Shown in pieces: positions 1-15,000 of a stretch of 64,000 nt of DNA. The notes beneath the pieces are model-generated. The model was not told the DNA's origin. It saw only the letters and a list, made by a program, of their open reading frames with translations, and did not search any database. The DNA is from Phorcus lineatus (Eukaryota; Mollusca; Gastropoda; Trochida; Trochidae). Position 1 is the stretch's first letter. Each line of letters opens with the position of its first letter. The position numbers and the translations under genes are program-made. Location of the stretch: assembly GCA_921293015.1 (NCBI GenBank), contig OV121087.1, forward strand, positions 7,514,501 through 7,578,500. The letters run 5' to 3'.

Positions 1-1562
1 CGAGATACTTTGTTTTGTTTGAGGAGAGATGAGTTTCTTGAATTGCTATATAAAATGATGATTCTAAAGAGGTAAAACTGCTTTGTAAAGTGTTTCATTA
101 TTGATTTGAAATTTTTTATATATTTAGTGTGTAGAAATATACGCTAACACTGTTAGGAAAGTAACTGTGTTAATTATTTCACACCTTCAAATGTATGTTC
201 ATTAACAAAACTGACATCGGCATGAAGGAGACACTTGATATAATGAAATAATGAATAGTGTTAAATTCATAGACAAACATGCCTGTGAATCATGCAATCT
301 CCTTCAAAGAAAAGAACCCCAGAATGTAACACATGTTCAAGTTGATAACAGCATGAAGAGAAAGAAAATTCATCAGGCAGTTATTTTTATAATCGGATAG
401 TTTTTCTCCAGTTGGTGGTCTGCTAGTCAGAAGTTTAGCTGCGGTAGATGCCAGTTTGCCTAACTGAGGCTGACATTAACTTCTCGTTGCTCAAACCACC
501 TGGCTAAAGAGGCTGTCAATGTAATGTTGGCTGACTCAAATAGACTGCAATCAGCAACAGGTAGCTTGCAGGTAAACTGGACTAATTAACTTGAAACCAA
601 TTAACAGTATCTTACCTCTCATCGTGGTGCATCCACTGCCCCGTAAACCAGATTATTGTGATGAGTTTGTCGGCTTGTAATCCCAGGTTATCAGCTTCTG
701 TAATGACAATCATTCCCTCTGAGGCAACCTTACACCCGGGTGTGAAAATACTCTAGCTATTGTTTTAATTAGGAATGATTACATTAGTGTGTGTACGCAA
801 CACTTGCAGTGTTGTTACAGGGGAAGCTTTTCCTGGCATCAGAGGACAGTGTTTGTTTAAGTTCAAAGACTCTTCCCATTGAACTCTGCTTGCTAATTAG
901 GGTCTAGACCGGTGTTTTGATTGCAATTAGGACGAGTGTTTACATGTTGTCCGCTGAAGGGGCAGTGTCCAGATGAGCAACCCTAATCTCTTCAGCCTTC
1001 ATTTTCTTCGCCTCTTTGTCTTCTTCACCTGAGGATGTCTTTAATGAATCTATCAGTGAGTAGGCTGTTCCTATGGTGTGAAGAAAACAATAGGTGATGA
1101 GGGGGAGTACTTGTGTTTGAGTTGATAAAATCCTGACGACAGTAATGCGGCTGGATGTTTTCAGTTGAATCAGAAGGGATGTACACTTGAACAAGTGTGA
1201 TTCTGATTTGTAAATATTGTTTGGGGGTCCTACTTCGTATATTTGGGACCCAATTCTCTTTAAGATTGTATTCAATTTAGCTTTTTGGTTTATGTTTACT
1301 AATCCAGTTACATCATTAAGATATGTTGATACCACAATGAGTATCCGTAGAAGTACAATATCTTTTAGTGTCAAGATTTTCTTGATAATATGTTCTTCAT
1401 TGTGAAAATCAGGCTTTAGAGTATATACTTACTCCTTCTGCTTCAAAGACTGTATACAGCTCTGATCAACAAAAAAATACTTAAAAAGTCGGGGGGGAAT
1501 GTGAAAAATCACTTTTTCATTATGAGTGTATGGCAAGATTTATACCCATACTCATTGATTAG

Positions 1563-1964
1563 TAAGGGTGCGCGGTATTATCGGTATATCGGTATATTGC
1601 AATACAGAAACACCACAATACGTATCGATACAGTCTTCTGAAAATATTCAATATATCGTAGGTTTTAGAATGAACTCTTTCCGTGTAAAATTGCACAAAA
1701 GCGTAACAAAAACACCCTATGATTTTACTGAAAGTTGTGAACAAAGTGTGAACGTGCAAAGTTGAAATAGCACAGACATGTTTACTGAATTATCTATCTT
1801 TACAAAATGACGTCCAGTTGAGCATTGATCACTGTTCCAATTGCTGTTATTTACTCAAAGGAACATGGAAAAACTAAAATATGAAAAGTACCAATAAATT
1901 GCAATACGCTTTTCTGTATCGCAATATATTGCCCAATGGAAATGAGGACCGATACCCATCCTTG
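1563..1964. mobile_element. hAT-like MITE with 8-bp target duplication
   Basis: The direct repeat TTGATTAG lies at 1555-1562 and 1965-1972. Between them are imperfect terminal inverted repeats: the left end starts TAAGGGTGCGCGGTATT and the right end, reverse complemented, CAAGGATGGGTATCGGT. The interior is rich in TATCG/GCAATA palindromic strings. An 8-bp duplication and this TIR type fit hAT. The element is 402 bp, has no transposase and is non-autonomous. Confidence 0.7.
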
Positions 1965-3489
1965 TTGATTAGATAAGATAATTATCTCAGATTAACTTGT
2001 TGGATAAACACTATGTGGGGTTGTTCACCCCCGTAAATGTACATAAATAAATTAAATTTTTAATCCCCAAAAGCTTGAAAAGAGGCCATGGAACATTCAT
2101 AGTTGCTAGCCCAGGGTATTCCTGCTTTTTTTGTAGAAGTAAACAAATTTCAATACGTATAGAAATGTTTTCATTTACTTAGAAATGAAAAACCACATGC
2201 CTAGTTTCTAAATCAGCTGCACATAACTCTATGTATTGATGACTGTAGCAGACAAAACAGGAACCTGCCTTCTCACATTGATAGTGGTAGTAGAGACCTG
2301 TGGAAACTGTTATATGTAAATCCCATACGGAATGGTTCAAGTCAAATATGCTGAAGAATACACATAAGGGGCATTGCCATTTTTTTTTCAAATAGGATTA
2401 TGGTTTGTTTGTTGCAAATGCAAACCTGCAATTTTGTTTGTTGGATATGCAAACCTGCAATTTCACCTTGCGTGGGATGCAGATATGGGAAAAGCTTCTG
2501 TCTAACGTGAAATATTTGTATGAATGGCCCTAATGAGAAAAGCAAGATAAAATGGTACGTTTGTAAATATCTGTTGAGAGACTCTAAGAATGCACATGGC
2601 AGGTATGTTTTCAAACTTTCAAGATGCAAAATTTTTGTGTGGTGTTCAATGCTGTATTATTACTGCATTGAAATTATAATGATTGTAAGATGCTATAAAC
2701 AAAAATATCATCTACAGTCATAATCTCATGAAGATTACCACTTCTCATTATCCTATAAGACAATATATAGGTATGTTAGGATTCTACTTATTTACTAGAT
2801 TCTCAATGTAAATGTTTTTCAACCTGTATACCTGCAGAAATTTTGCACTTTATTCACATTAAGTTTAAAATAACAAACTTAAATACCTAATTAGCGAAAA
2901 TGAATAGAGGCAATGAATTTTACACCCAAAGAAATCGTTACTGCTGGTTCAGACAGTTCCCAGTTAAAGAACCTGACCTATTGGCATCAGGTCTGCCATT
3001 TTAAGAAAATGACAGGAAAAAAGAGCTTTTATAAATATAAACTAACAACGTACATGCATAAATTCAAATGTCCCCTTCAATTTCGTTTCCACATAAAATA
3101 CCCCAAGGACTGTTCTTTTTAATGTTTCATCCTCATAAGCAAGGTTATGATTGCTATGGTCATGAACCCTTTCATCGGTTTAGTTTGGTGAGTTACCAGT
3201 GACCTTTTTATATGCCCTTGATCTTAAATTGCGCTTTATGACCTTAAATCCCAAAGAATTTATATGTTTATTAGAATGAGATTAATTACCTTCATAAGTA
3301 GCCTATGTGTTGATCTCATTTTTTAACAATGTTACCTTTCTGCTGTTCTTCATTACAATAATACCTGACAACTGCTTTCCAGAGGTCTTGGCTATTATGT
3401 AACCAAACTAGGCACTGAACTGTAAAATTCAATAGGGATGAAGGCCTGCAATATGTTTGAATTAAATCATGGAACATGTAGGTCTCAGA

Positions 3490-3735
3490 AAAGGCCTGTA
3501 CTTTGAATGAATGAGTTTTTTTAAAGGTGAAGGTAACAGAAAAGGGCCAGTACTTTGATTGAATGAGTTTGTTGAAGGTGAAGGTAACTGAAAAGGGCCA
3601 GTAATTTGATTAAATGAGTTTGTAACAGAAAAGTGCCTGTACTTTGATTAAATGAGTTTGTAACAGAAAAGGGCCAGTACTTTGATTATATGAGTTTGTT
3701 AAAGGTGAAGGTAACAGAAAAGGCCTGTACGTTGA
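3490..3735. repeat. irregular tandem repeat, about five copies
   Basis: Successive copies of a motif like gaaaagggccagtactttga followed by ttgaatgagtttgt; some copies also carry aaaggtgaaggtaac. Full units are about 57 bp and shortened ones about 44 bp. Confidence 0.75.
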
Positions 3736-6047
3736 TGATTACATGGAGAGTGAAGGGATACTAGTTATTTTTCTTTACTAGCCCATATTCATTTTCACAG
3801 TCAATGGGCTACCGGGCTAGTGCTAAATTTGAAACCTGTAAAGGTCACTGCAAGGCAGTACCCTTGCAAAGCATTGGTCAGATCATCATTTGGTCAGATG
3901 CAAGTGATAAGAACTGGTTTCAATGAGATTGCATCAGAATAAATCCCTCGGGTTGACATTCCTGCATCATAGTGAAACATGCATCTTCCCACAACCTGAG
4001 TTATAGTTGAGATTTCACAGACGTCACACAAAACGGATGAAATCTACTCCTAGCTTAGCTCCACATGCACCTCTGTAGGACTGCACAGCCTTACAGTAAG
4101 GTGTAAAGTGCACCTTGTTTACAAGATGAATAGGTTAGGTAAGTGCTCTCTTCATGCTGACAATGCAGGGCGATCCATCTTGAACTAAAGAAGAGGACGT
4201 TTAGCTGACAAGTTGGTTTGTGTGCAACAGTGCTGGAATGCAGGGTCAATTCCCCCACATGAAGGTTCAATCTCTTCTACTTTACACTGTCCTCCCATTG
4301 TTGATCCTGAGGTGGGCATAACAATTAATAATTTCGGATGAACTTGGGTAAAAAGTTAAAAGGATTAAAATCGTTGCAAGACAGTTTTTTCCAAAACCAG
4401 GGTTAATTCAATCCACTTCACTCGGTCCCACCATTGATTATAAGCAGCCCCAACAAAGGTCAAGGTTGGAGTTGGGAAAAATATAAAATAACCCTTGTTA
4501 ACACAAAAACTTAAAAAGTTTTGCTGCCATGAGACTCTTATATGATATATATCATCTATGGAGAAGTACTTAATTTTGAAAAGGTTGTTGCTACAATTGG
4601 TCCCAGGTCAAGGTCACCACAAAGTCATGACCTATGCATGGTTTTGCACAATTGCTTTATTTTAATTATTAACACTTTTAATCATTTTATGCTTGTTGTG
4701 GTCAATGAAAAGTGATCGTTGATTGTGTGACCTATTTCCTTTGATTAATATTTAAAAAGTTCTGTTTTGTTTATATTTAAAAAAAACCCCATATTGTGAA
4801 TTCAAAACAAATATTAGATCAATTTTGAATAAAACCATAGATGTTAAACTGATCAAACTCAGTACCCAAAGTCTCTCTAATACAAATTTATTCTTTACAC
4901 AGATCTACATTTAACAAATAGTATTTCTTTCACAGTTGGATGCAATTCTGCATTGAAACTAAAAACAGTACCATCAGGTGTTTGCTATTTCCTGCAGTTG
5001 CTTGTAGGTTTTACCACAGATTATTGCTACATTTTTGTAGGCTTTCCCCCAACAGTAGATTTAGATGCTGGGGTTTTAATGCAAGAAATATTCTTACAAG
5101 CAGCATTTGATAGCAAATAGCATCACTTTACATTTGTTGCACACTTCAGAAGAAACCAGTCACCTGAACAATGATCAAGTTAGATTTCAGTTGTACATTC
5201 CAGTTATCCAATGTAAATGCTGTTGTCTAAGTTACACTCAGTTATCCACGGCACATTCTGAAGTCCTGTAATCTTTGCTATGTGAGGTATTTATCTCACT
5301 TCATTTAACACAGCTCTCGCCTTATTGATGGGGACTTGAATGTGGGTGTACACCAACGTTTGACAAAACAGACGTGTGTTCAAGTCATAAAATGGCTTTG
5401 AAGTTGCAGACACAATATTAATTGTAACAATTACAGGCTTGTGCTGCTTGACTCATCTTTTGAAGCATAAACTGCTGTCTTTGGTTAATGTTTGAAAGAA
5501 AAGTGACACAAAATCTTGAATAAAAAAGTTGAATTGATTTGCTTTTGTTAGCATTTGAAGTGCTACAGATTGATTATGGTGATCTATGCTACTGCGCATT
5601 ATCTGCATGGAGTTTCTGCTAACATGATCACAACAAGTTGCACTGTTACCGTGCCCAGTAATGCTTTACAATGCGGTTCAGAATCCTTCAAGTAAAAGTG
5701 CATATCTATCAATGGTACATTCTCTAAGGGGTTGATTCATCTTTATAATAATATAGTTTTATAATAATCATATATAAACATTGAATTAATCAAATTTCTT
5801 TACTACTTGTGATTATCATAATTGTTAAATTTGTTAGTGTGATATTTTGTTTAAATAGATACTTTTGCATTGTGGCCTAGTAATGTTCTCATAAAATAAT
5901 ATTGCACTATCTTTATTAACTTCCATTAGAAAATTGTCTCCCTCATGAAAATACTATTCCAAATTTATGTTTTAAGTTAAATTATTCCCCCAATTCAATT
6001 TGATAATTTTAAAGTTTTTTCCTAACATGTTTTCTTTGCTGTTGCAG

Positions 6048-6095
6048 GAATCATCTCGTACACAGAGTACCTTTTTCTGCTCTGTGTTCTGACAA
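6048..6095 (+). CDS. MICU3: MICU3 exon, helix before EF-hand 1
   Basis: The sequence reads (G)IISYTEYLFLLCVLT(K), the conserved segment just ahead of EF-hand 1. The acceptor is tgttgcag and the donor gtaagt. It enters in phase 1 (two bases complete a codon) and leaves with one base, which joins AA of the 30105 exon to give Lys. It is the first exon of the gene visible in this window. Confidence 0.88.
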
Positions 6096-9000
6096 GTAAG
6101 TACAAACTTTAGTTACTGCATTTGCTTCATCATTGTCACAAGATGAAGACATTATAACCATCCATTAATTCCTTGACATTACCATAAAAGATGTAAGATG
6201 GTTACTTTCAAGGATTACTGAACATAAGGATGTAAAAATAAGTTTTAAAGGTTTTGTTCCATGTTCAAGATTTCTTTTAATAAGGGAGTAAGAATGATTT
6301 CATTTCACCCCATGAAATTATTTTAACGTAAAAGGTGTTGTACAACAATCTTTCTTTTTCTTAACAACAATGATGAATTAAAGATTTTTTTCTTTAATTT
6401 TAAAGAAAGAATGGCTAAAGTAAAAAGGAGTAACAGAGAAATGGGTTAATGTGAAAAAAGTTTTCCCTCATGTCATGTGGATGGGACAAAGTGTTTTATT
6501 TGAAGTGTATAACAAACCATATGTTCTTGTTAAGCTTTTGAGTTTAGTTACACGAGATTTATTTCTTTTATCAATGTAACTCTCCTTTTGGAAAGCTACC
6601 CGATATTCTTGGTAGAAGAAAAAGTGGTAGATATGTGATTGAGATTCTATTTGTGTTTGTCAATCAAATGCATATCAAGTTCCCCTATTACACACGTTAT
6701 CATAGAAGGGTAATGTTTATAGCAGCATTGTCCACATGAGCCTCTACACACTTCATCCCAGTGGGTCTGACAGGGAGATGTTTTTGTTCCCTTTTCATTG
6801 ATAAGAACTGTGGAAAAACATAACTCATAAAGTGCTGCTGTGGCAAAAGCCTGTAATGTCTTGAACAGGTTGTGTCATGGTTGTGAATTTGCTGCACATT
6901 ACTGCTGCCTTTATTCTTGTTAAAAGTGGGACCCCCACATCGACACCTTATTATTTCTGCGGCAACACTTCATAAATTTTGTATGAAAGTTATATTGGGC
7001 GGCTCTGACTGGGCTGGGTACCGTCCTCTTCTTTCTCAAGATTCCTTTCTCAAAGGTGTGTGCTCAGTGCTGATGTATTTATGGAGCAAGCTCCTTACCC
7101 TGGCATTTACTGTTCAATACATGACCTCAAGGAGCCCTGTGAGTGATGGTCTTGTTGCAGAGTTGTTAACAAAATGGTATTTACTCAGACAACAGACCTA
7201 AATGGCTCTTATCCAAGCCCAACTTCTATTGTAATTCAAAATGTAAGTAAAATGCCAATTAATGGGATTATACGGATACCTTTGAAGGATAATTTTAAAA
7301 TTGGATCAGATTAAAGCAGAATTATGAGAAAATCATTGATATGAAATTTGATATGGCACCTTGATAATTTAGAGGAAATATTAACCTAAGTACCAGGTAC
7401 TTTCAGTAAAAGTTTGGACTTATTCGAATATTGTATTGCTTTGATTCTACCTAAGATTTATGAGAGTTCATAGCATTGTGATTTCATCAAATTTATGTTT
7501 ACTCAGCATTCTCACCTTAGCTCTTGATTGTGTCAAAGCATTAAGCCGTCATGTATTCATATCTTGCCATTATTAGAATCAAATTGAAAATGTACCATCT
7601 GTCGGAGCTAATTCGATAGCAAAATGTGTTTTTTTTCTCTAACTGTTGAAGTATTATTTTTGTAGATATATACTTTGACTTAAAATGAATGCATTTCTTT
7701 TAATCCATTATTGCAAGAAAAATAGATATTTGTTTTGTCATAAAACATTTATATGTATTTAATCCATGAAATTAATAAAATGTTAGCTTATGTCCAGATA
7801 AATTGTTTTATTGTTATCAGTCTCTCAAGCTTATCTATGTCACTTCAACATGAAGACATACCAGATTTATCTTGTGTGAGTGGGTGTTGTTTTTTTTGTA
7901 TTTGTTGGCCTTTTGTAAGCAATCTGTTGAAAGTCAAAGCTTTAATTGGGTTCTATTAGCTCTTGTGAAGCAGTTGAAGCAAGAAACACATGACCTTTTC
8001 TGATAACTTCCAATTAAACACGGTGCTTTTCTCATCTTCGGTAGCCTGGTGCACTTCCAGAGTAACAGTGAGCATAACCTTTAGACAAGGAACTAGTTTC
8101 TGTCCCCCTCTCTCTCTCTCTCTCTCTCTCGCTCCAGGTCTTTCTTTCTCTTTTCTTGTGGACTGTGCAGAACATGGAGCCAGTATGAACAAATATTCAT
8201 TTATTTGATAAAGGCTTTACAATACATTCAACCCTGAAATGAGTTCATATTAAATCACAAGTCACAATTATATCCATATAGTTTCATATTTTGTTCTTGC
8301 ATTTAACAAGAACATGCAGATAGTACAAATAGATATTTGTTTATTTGACAGGGGTAATTTAGGGGTATTCAGCCCTGGAATGAGTCTATATAAAAAAGGT
8401 CTCATATAAATCCACTACCTTTCTAACTCTTGATCTTTATAGAGATACATGCCATTTATATAGTGAATAAATGAAACATTATCATATTTGAGATTGCAAT
8501 CTGCAGTAGTACATGTTCTTGTTCTTTCTTGAGTCGAGCACCATTTTGGAATAAACCCACACCCTCAGACTCAGGCAATATCGCCAATGTAAATTCGTTT
8601 ATTTGATATGAGTATATCAGGATATTCAACTCTGAAATGTGCATGTGAAATAGGGTCTCCTCAAGATCCTGTTTAGATTTCACATCATTTTTGTGCAGGG
8701 GAATGGTTGACAGTGACATTAAAAGATTGTTTGCAAGTTTTGTTAATTTTGTTTGATGACAATTTTGAAGTACTAAATATCTTCTTTTACAGAGGAGTAC
8801 ATATCAAGAATTGGCTAGAGATTGTCAAAAATGTATGCTGAATGATATTTGGTCCATTTCTTGAAACCTTATCTGGATGATAATTAAATTTTCCTTCAAA
8901 ATATGATATGTTTTGGTACAGCAGACAGTTTACTATCCTTTTAAGACAGTATCATAAAGTAAATTTTTACAAATTGTTTACTATCTTTCTCCATGTCTAT

Positions 9001-12000
9001 ACCTCATTTCACTGTACCTAGCAGCACCACTCAAACCTTTGTTGTAACAAAATCTAGACTTTTATTGAGAAAGTGGAGATATCTGAATATGAAGTACAAG
9101 CTTCCATGAGAGCAAAATGGAGTCATTTATAGTCTTCAACCAAATATATCAAGCCTGTTGTTCCCTACGTCTCGCCCATCATGGTGTAAACAACAAACAA
9201 ACCCAGTCAAAGACCCACAGATAGATACGAGGTTGAAGAAGATCTCTCTCTTTGACCTGTGAAGTGGGATTGACCTCTGACCCCTGAACACATTCATGTT
9301 GGTTTTTTATGAGGCCGGTTACGTTTTTATGTTTTGTGATCTAGTTTATTAGCATTCTTGCCTGATCAGGTTCCTCAAACCACCTAAGTAGGTGGTGAAC
9401 GCATTGTAAATTTTGTCTACTTCACTGCTTAATGTGGACCAACCAATATACAACTTTATCTTTAAGAAAAGAGATTTACTGTAATTGATAAAGTTAATGC
9501 TACAAGTAATGGTTGTAAGAGAACTTTCCAGCAATTTAAGAGGTCTTTCGATTTTCTCAAAATAAGATCTTAAAATGTACAACCTTATCTTACAGAATTA
9601 AATTTGTGATCATTGCTAAATTCAGTGCTACAAGTAATGGTTCGTAGAGAAAGATTTTGTAGCATTCTCCATCAGAATGTGTTGTATTTGAAACATTCAG
9701 TTCTTTAGGTTTTCTTGAATCAGGATCAGGATATAACTTAATCATTAAGAAATGAAAATTACTATTATTGCTGAATTTATATTAAAAGAAAGATATCTTA
9801 CGACAGAAGATGAATAGCATAGATCTTGCAGCATCATAATCTAATAAGGCCAGTAATATGTTATCTTTGAGAAAACAAGTAATTGCTTATACAATACTCT
9901 GGATCCAGAGGAAATATTTCAAAGGCCTTTCAGGTTTATGTGTAACTTATCACTTTTAATGTTTTATGCAACGATTCTATGTCTCTCTCTCTAAAATGTT
10001 GATGCCATTAAGCATAATATTCACAAACAGTGCCAAAACCTTAGACTAATTTTTTATCTGATGTATTATTTATTTTCCTGAAACACCTGTAACTCTCAAG
10101 AAATAAGATCAACAACCAAAGGAACTTGATACATTGACTTAGTAGAGTCTATTGACATTATCTTGAATTTATCTAAAAGGAAACTCCAATTCATTGTTAG
10201 GAGATGTAGGCAGGGATCTTGTATGAGGGCTTCCCTATGTTGTTGAAATCCAAGCTGGCAGTATCAGCAATCTAACGGCTCCAGACCATTTACACTGATG
10301 AAGACACCAGCCGCATCTACTGTCTTGTAACCGGCTTCAAACTCAGACAGCTGATTAACAATGACGTGCCGCACCTACTTGACTTCAGTCAACTCAGCAT
10401 TGTTCCAGGCAGAGTACTAATTAAGAACCTTGAGGATGAGGAGAGTTATGGTGATAAAAGAGTCAAATTTAAAGTTTTATTTCTTCCTTCAATATTATTC
10501 TAGCAAGAACCCAAGTTTAAAGAAGTTAGTATGCTTAACTGCTACCACTGTGGGAATGGTACAACATGCGACGTCTTAAAGGCTTGATCCACTTATTGCT
10601 GTGATGGTGATAAACAGAGCCAAAAGAATTCAGAAGGGGAAGATGGTTGCCCTCCAGTTGTTTCAATTTTGTTTCTGATGAACCTAAGGAGATGTGACAT
10701 GGGTGCTGTTGAAAACTTCAAAACTTTTGAGTTTTCACGGCCATATCAATGGAACAAGAATCTCGATTTTGTTGTCTGAAGTGGGAGAAAATATTGTCTC
10801 TGAAAAGCAAAGGCATTTGTGGCATAAATTGGAAAATAATGAATTATGTGTAGATTTCTGCCAAGATTAGTGTTAAGCTATGAACTGGAATGACTTAATC
10901 TTATCTTATAAAATCAATGTAGTCCCTTGAAGTATTGTTAAGCAAAATGTTACGAAAACCAAGAACATCAGTAAAATAAAATCTGTGTAATAACTGTTTA
11001 TTTCATTCACTTTTAATTAGAACATTGACTAATACTGCACAATACAAATGCTATTATCTTATTATTATTAATATTTAATTTTTGTCATACCTTTTGGCAT
11101 ACATGAACACAGTTGGTGACTGACGCTTTTGTAGTATTCATCAGAGTTTTGAAAACTTACCCAAGTCATAGTCTCCATTCCCTGGGTACATAAACCTTCG
11201 GCTAATCAAGCACCACCAATTACTGATAGATATTTAGGAGATAATTTCAAGACCCCTGTTGTTCTTGGTATGTCAAAATGAATAATATCTCCAAGACCAT
11301 AAAAGTTATGAAGTATAGCTGAGAACCAGGGGCACTTAAAAAGTTCTTTCAACCTAAATTCTGTACACAAAGTTATGTGAGTGCAGCTTCTGGTTAGACC
11401 CCCTGTTGTCCTGGGATATGTAAGAGACAAGTGGAGTGCATTCTGCACTGGGGACGATATATGGGCACTGTAGAGCCTGCACAGCTCTGCAGTATACTCT
11501 ATGCTGGGGGCACCTGTTCTAACCAACACCTTGACCCAGTGAATCTTGTGTATATACTTTTCCTTACAGAATGAATCTTGCATACATATACTTTCCTTAC
11601 AGAATGAATCTGGCATACATATACTTTCCTTACAAAATGAATCTCGCATACATGTACTTTCCTTTCAAAATGAATCTTGCATACATATACTTTCCTTACA
11701 AAATGAATCTCGCATACATGTAATTTCCTTTCAAAATGAATCTCGCATACATGTACTTTCCTTACAAAAATGAATTGCACATTTATATGTATACTTTCCT
11801 TACAGAATTAATTTCACATTTATATATATAAATAAAACACTTCAGGACACTTTAGCATATCATATTTCTCTTTTGGAATTAGATACTTGGTTTGTTTCAA
11901 GTGATCAAGAAAGTGATGGCTTTCGAAGGATTAAACAAATCTAGAATCCCGTTGTGAAGACAAATACATAAAGTTTTCAAAAGAAAGATGAAACTTTTAC

Positions 12001-15000
12001 AAGATATTCATATGATCACCTTCAGGGAAGTTATGAATATCTGGAAGTCTTGAGCAGTTTTCATTCCATGCTATCAAATTATGTAGCACATTTTTGCAGT
12101 ATATTGCTGCAGGCTGTCTCTGCTTGTAACTTTTAGAGACGTGTCAATATATCCTTCATAGTTCATACTACAGTCTTGTCCCAGTACAGACTAACTCCGA
12201 ATGTACACAGTCTATGATGAGTTCAACTGCCTGTAATGCTCAAGTAGTGCTCAAACCCCTCCAGGTGACTGACTGTCCATATTGTACCAAAACAACACAA
12301 GTCTATGTCACTGACTAGACATGTCATCAAACTTTGTATTTCTTAATCTTGTACACTGGTCATAACAAGTCCTCAAACTCAATAGAAAAGATTGTAATAT
12401 AGTGTATACCTTTCAATATCTTTTATTGGTGTTTGCTTGGCTCTACTGAATTTATTTATGTGAAACATACTAATAGGTAACCCTTCCTGTGAATCCCCTA
12501 GATGCACATATGTATATTTACTAAGGGGAAAACTAGCTAGCGGCAGGTTTCATAAAATTCAATCTATGGTAGGTTCAGACAAGAAATAAAGTAAAAGTCT
12601 CATGGAGAGTTTAACCCCTTAAAAGCAGACAATTGTACCGTTTGACCCTTGCATGAGTTCCTTCACAATGAGAATGTTAGGAGTTGCTGGTGGCAGATTC
12701 GACAGAGGTGTTTAGTTACTCAGAGAGGCTAGCTAAAGGAGACACTGTCAGTGGGTCAGCTTACATACTCAATAATTCAACACACTTCTTTGTGTGGGGA
12801 CCCCCTTGTGTTTTAATTGATCCAATGCCTTGTAATTTGTCCATGTAATTAAAGAGACTGGTAATAACATATCCTGACCACACAAATCTGGGCAGCTGCA
12901 ACAGCCACTATCTAGTCCATGGGGAGAGTGTCTACTCTGTCTGGGGACCGTGTCCCCCTCATTCCAAGGACCCCTCCCCCTCTCTCATCATCTATCCTTT
13001 CGCCTGACTCCCCATCCCCTTGTTTCAAAACAGTGGCAAGCTAGATATGAAAGGGGTGCATATAAAATGAGAAATAAGACAAAATGCTTCACCTTGGCTG
13101 GTCCACTGGGATATCTCCCCTCCTTCTCCATCCCCCTCCCCTCCTCCATCCCCCCCTCCTCCATCATCTTGTGTCATACTACAATAGAATAGCGACTACA
13201 ATGTGAGGTTAAGATTGATGGAACAGATTAATTGATAGGAGTATAACACACAGAAACGTTGCAATAGCAGGGTATCACAAACTTTTTATGTCATACTAGT
13301 TATAAGGGGGATAATTTAATATGAATTTAATATTTTTATTGAAATTTAAAAAAAATAAATTTTTTGTTCAGGTAATAAAACCACTGTGACGGTTCAGAGC
13401 ATTATCATATGTAGTTCTTGTCCAAAAGGTTATGTCATCCAAAACATTGTTTTTTACTAAGAACATTTATTTAAATTGTAAGGTAGGAAGTTTAAAATGT
13501 GTCCTTTAATTTAAGAGATCTTGTGTAAGTTCTCTAAAACGTAATACTTCGATACTTAATTCTGTCATTCAAACCATGAAGGTAAATGGGAAAAAGGTTC
13601 TATCATCCATTGCTGTGTTCCTCGATGGGAGATCGCATGTGGGAGATAAAACAATTTCTCGTGGAAGTTCTCATTTTGACAGTAGATTTCCAGCAATGTC
13701 CCACCATCCTCCAGTAAATGACATCATAATTTTTTACTAAACGAGCAAGAACGTCACAAGTCTTATGACTTCGCAATTATATGGCATTGCCACATTGTAA
13801 GTCTAAGGGTAGTACAGTATTCAGCAATGACCATTTTTCAAGGAAACGTAATGCAAATTAATGTTGAACCTTTAAACAATCTGTCCCTTGTGATGTTTCA
13901 AAAACTTTTACCAACTTGTGTTGGTGTGATAACTGATATCCGTAAGGTAACTTACGGGCACAAGGTTTGGACATGACATTTTGGAAATTAAAGTTGAAGG
14001 GAAATTTTACGAATGAAAACTTTTCAACTAAACTGTAAGTTGCTCATCATGAGGAATAGTTGGGAAATGGTAGAATTTAAATGAACAGATGGAAGTAGTC
14101 ATCATTTAGTGTACTCTACAGCATCATGCAACTGGATCATTTAGCACTGGAACATGTGTAAGAGTTTGAATACAAGTAGGAATATTACAAGGAGAGCTTG
14201 ACATTAAGAAGAATGACTGTCCCGGGTCAAGGGGCTGTATGTGTGCTGTAGGTAGAGAGACTGAAGACATCAGAATGCTGAAGATGGGAGAAACTCCTCT
14301 GGTGTTTATCATCAAGCCATGGTGGGCCAACAAGACTAGTGGTCGGCCATTATGTAACTCAAGCAGATGACGGGGATCAGGGGAGATGATCCAAGTAATC
14401 CACAACACAAAGTTTATCTAATGCTTGATCTTGTTCCAATCAGTTATGGGTAATACTATAATTTCCATGTACAGCCAGGCTGGACAATTCATCTGACTGG
14501 AAGAATTTAACCATCTGCTGTGAAGCTCTGCTGACCATTGTTTCAAGGCAATCGAGGAACAGGAGGGAGGGAAGGGCGCATAAAGGGGTGGGAGGCTGGC
14601 AGGGTGATTGATACCGGGAAGGGTGGACAGGTAGGGGACCCTTCAATGGAGGGACATTCCACAAGCAGGTGCTTGCTCCAACACTGTCACACTGAGTTCA
14701 AGCATGGACACACGCTTAACCCTAAATGACAATTATTTGAAGGTTTTTATGCCCAAAATTAGTGACACTGCTATCGGATTGCTATTGCTTGTGATAATTA
14801 CGAGTCCGTGTTGGAGGCACGTGTTGGGGTCAGAGGGTCCCGTGCGACAAAGTAAACATCACTGTTTCCGCCAGACTTGAGGTATTGTGAGGGTCTGAGA
14901 AGATAGGTGAAGACAAATATGCTCTATTAGGATTGCTGCTTTACCGAGACAGGCTGGATATTATTCTCAACTTGAACATGATAGTCTTCAAGTTGTAATG

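Larger units (their letters stand above)
1..6047 (+). other. intronic or upstream MICU3 sequence, no exon recognised
   Basis: The 6048 exon begins mid-gene, so this is most likely intron. I found no segment matching the N-terminal MICU domain. The part from 400 to 930 is less AT-rich and holds several TAATTAG/CAATTAG homeodomain-type sites, so it could be a regulatory element. A hAT-like MITE (1563-1964) and a tandem repeat (3490-3735) are listed separately. Confidence 0.6.

Noticed and set aside
11206-11780. Repetitive ORFs on both strands over the 33-bp array
   Set aside because: The unit length is usually a multiple of three, so open frames arise automatically on both strands. No splice sites or start context support translation.
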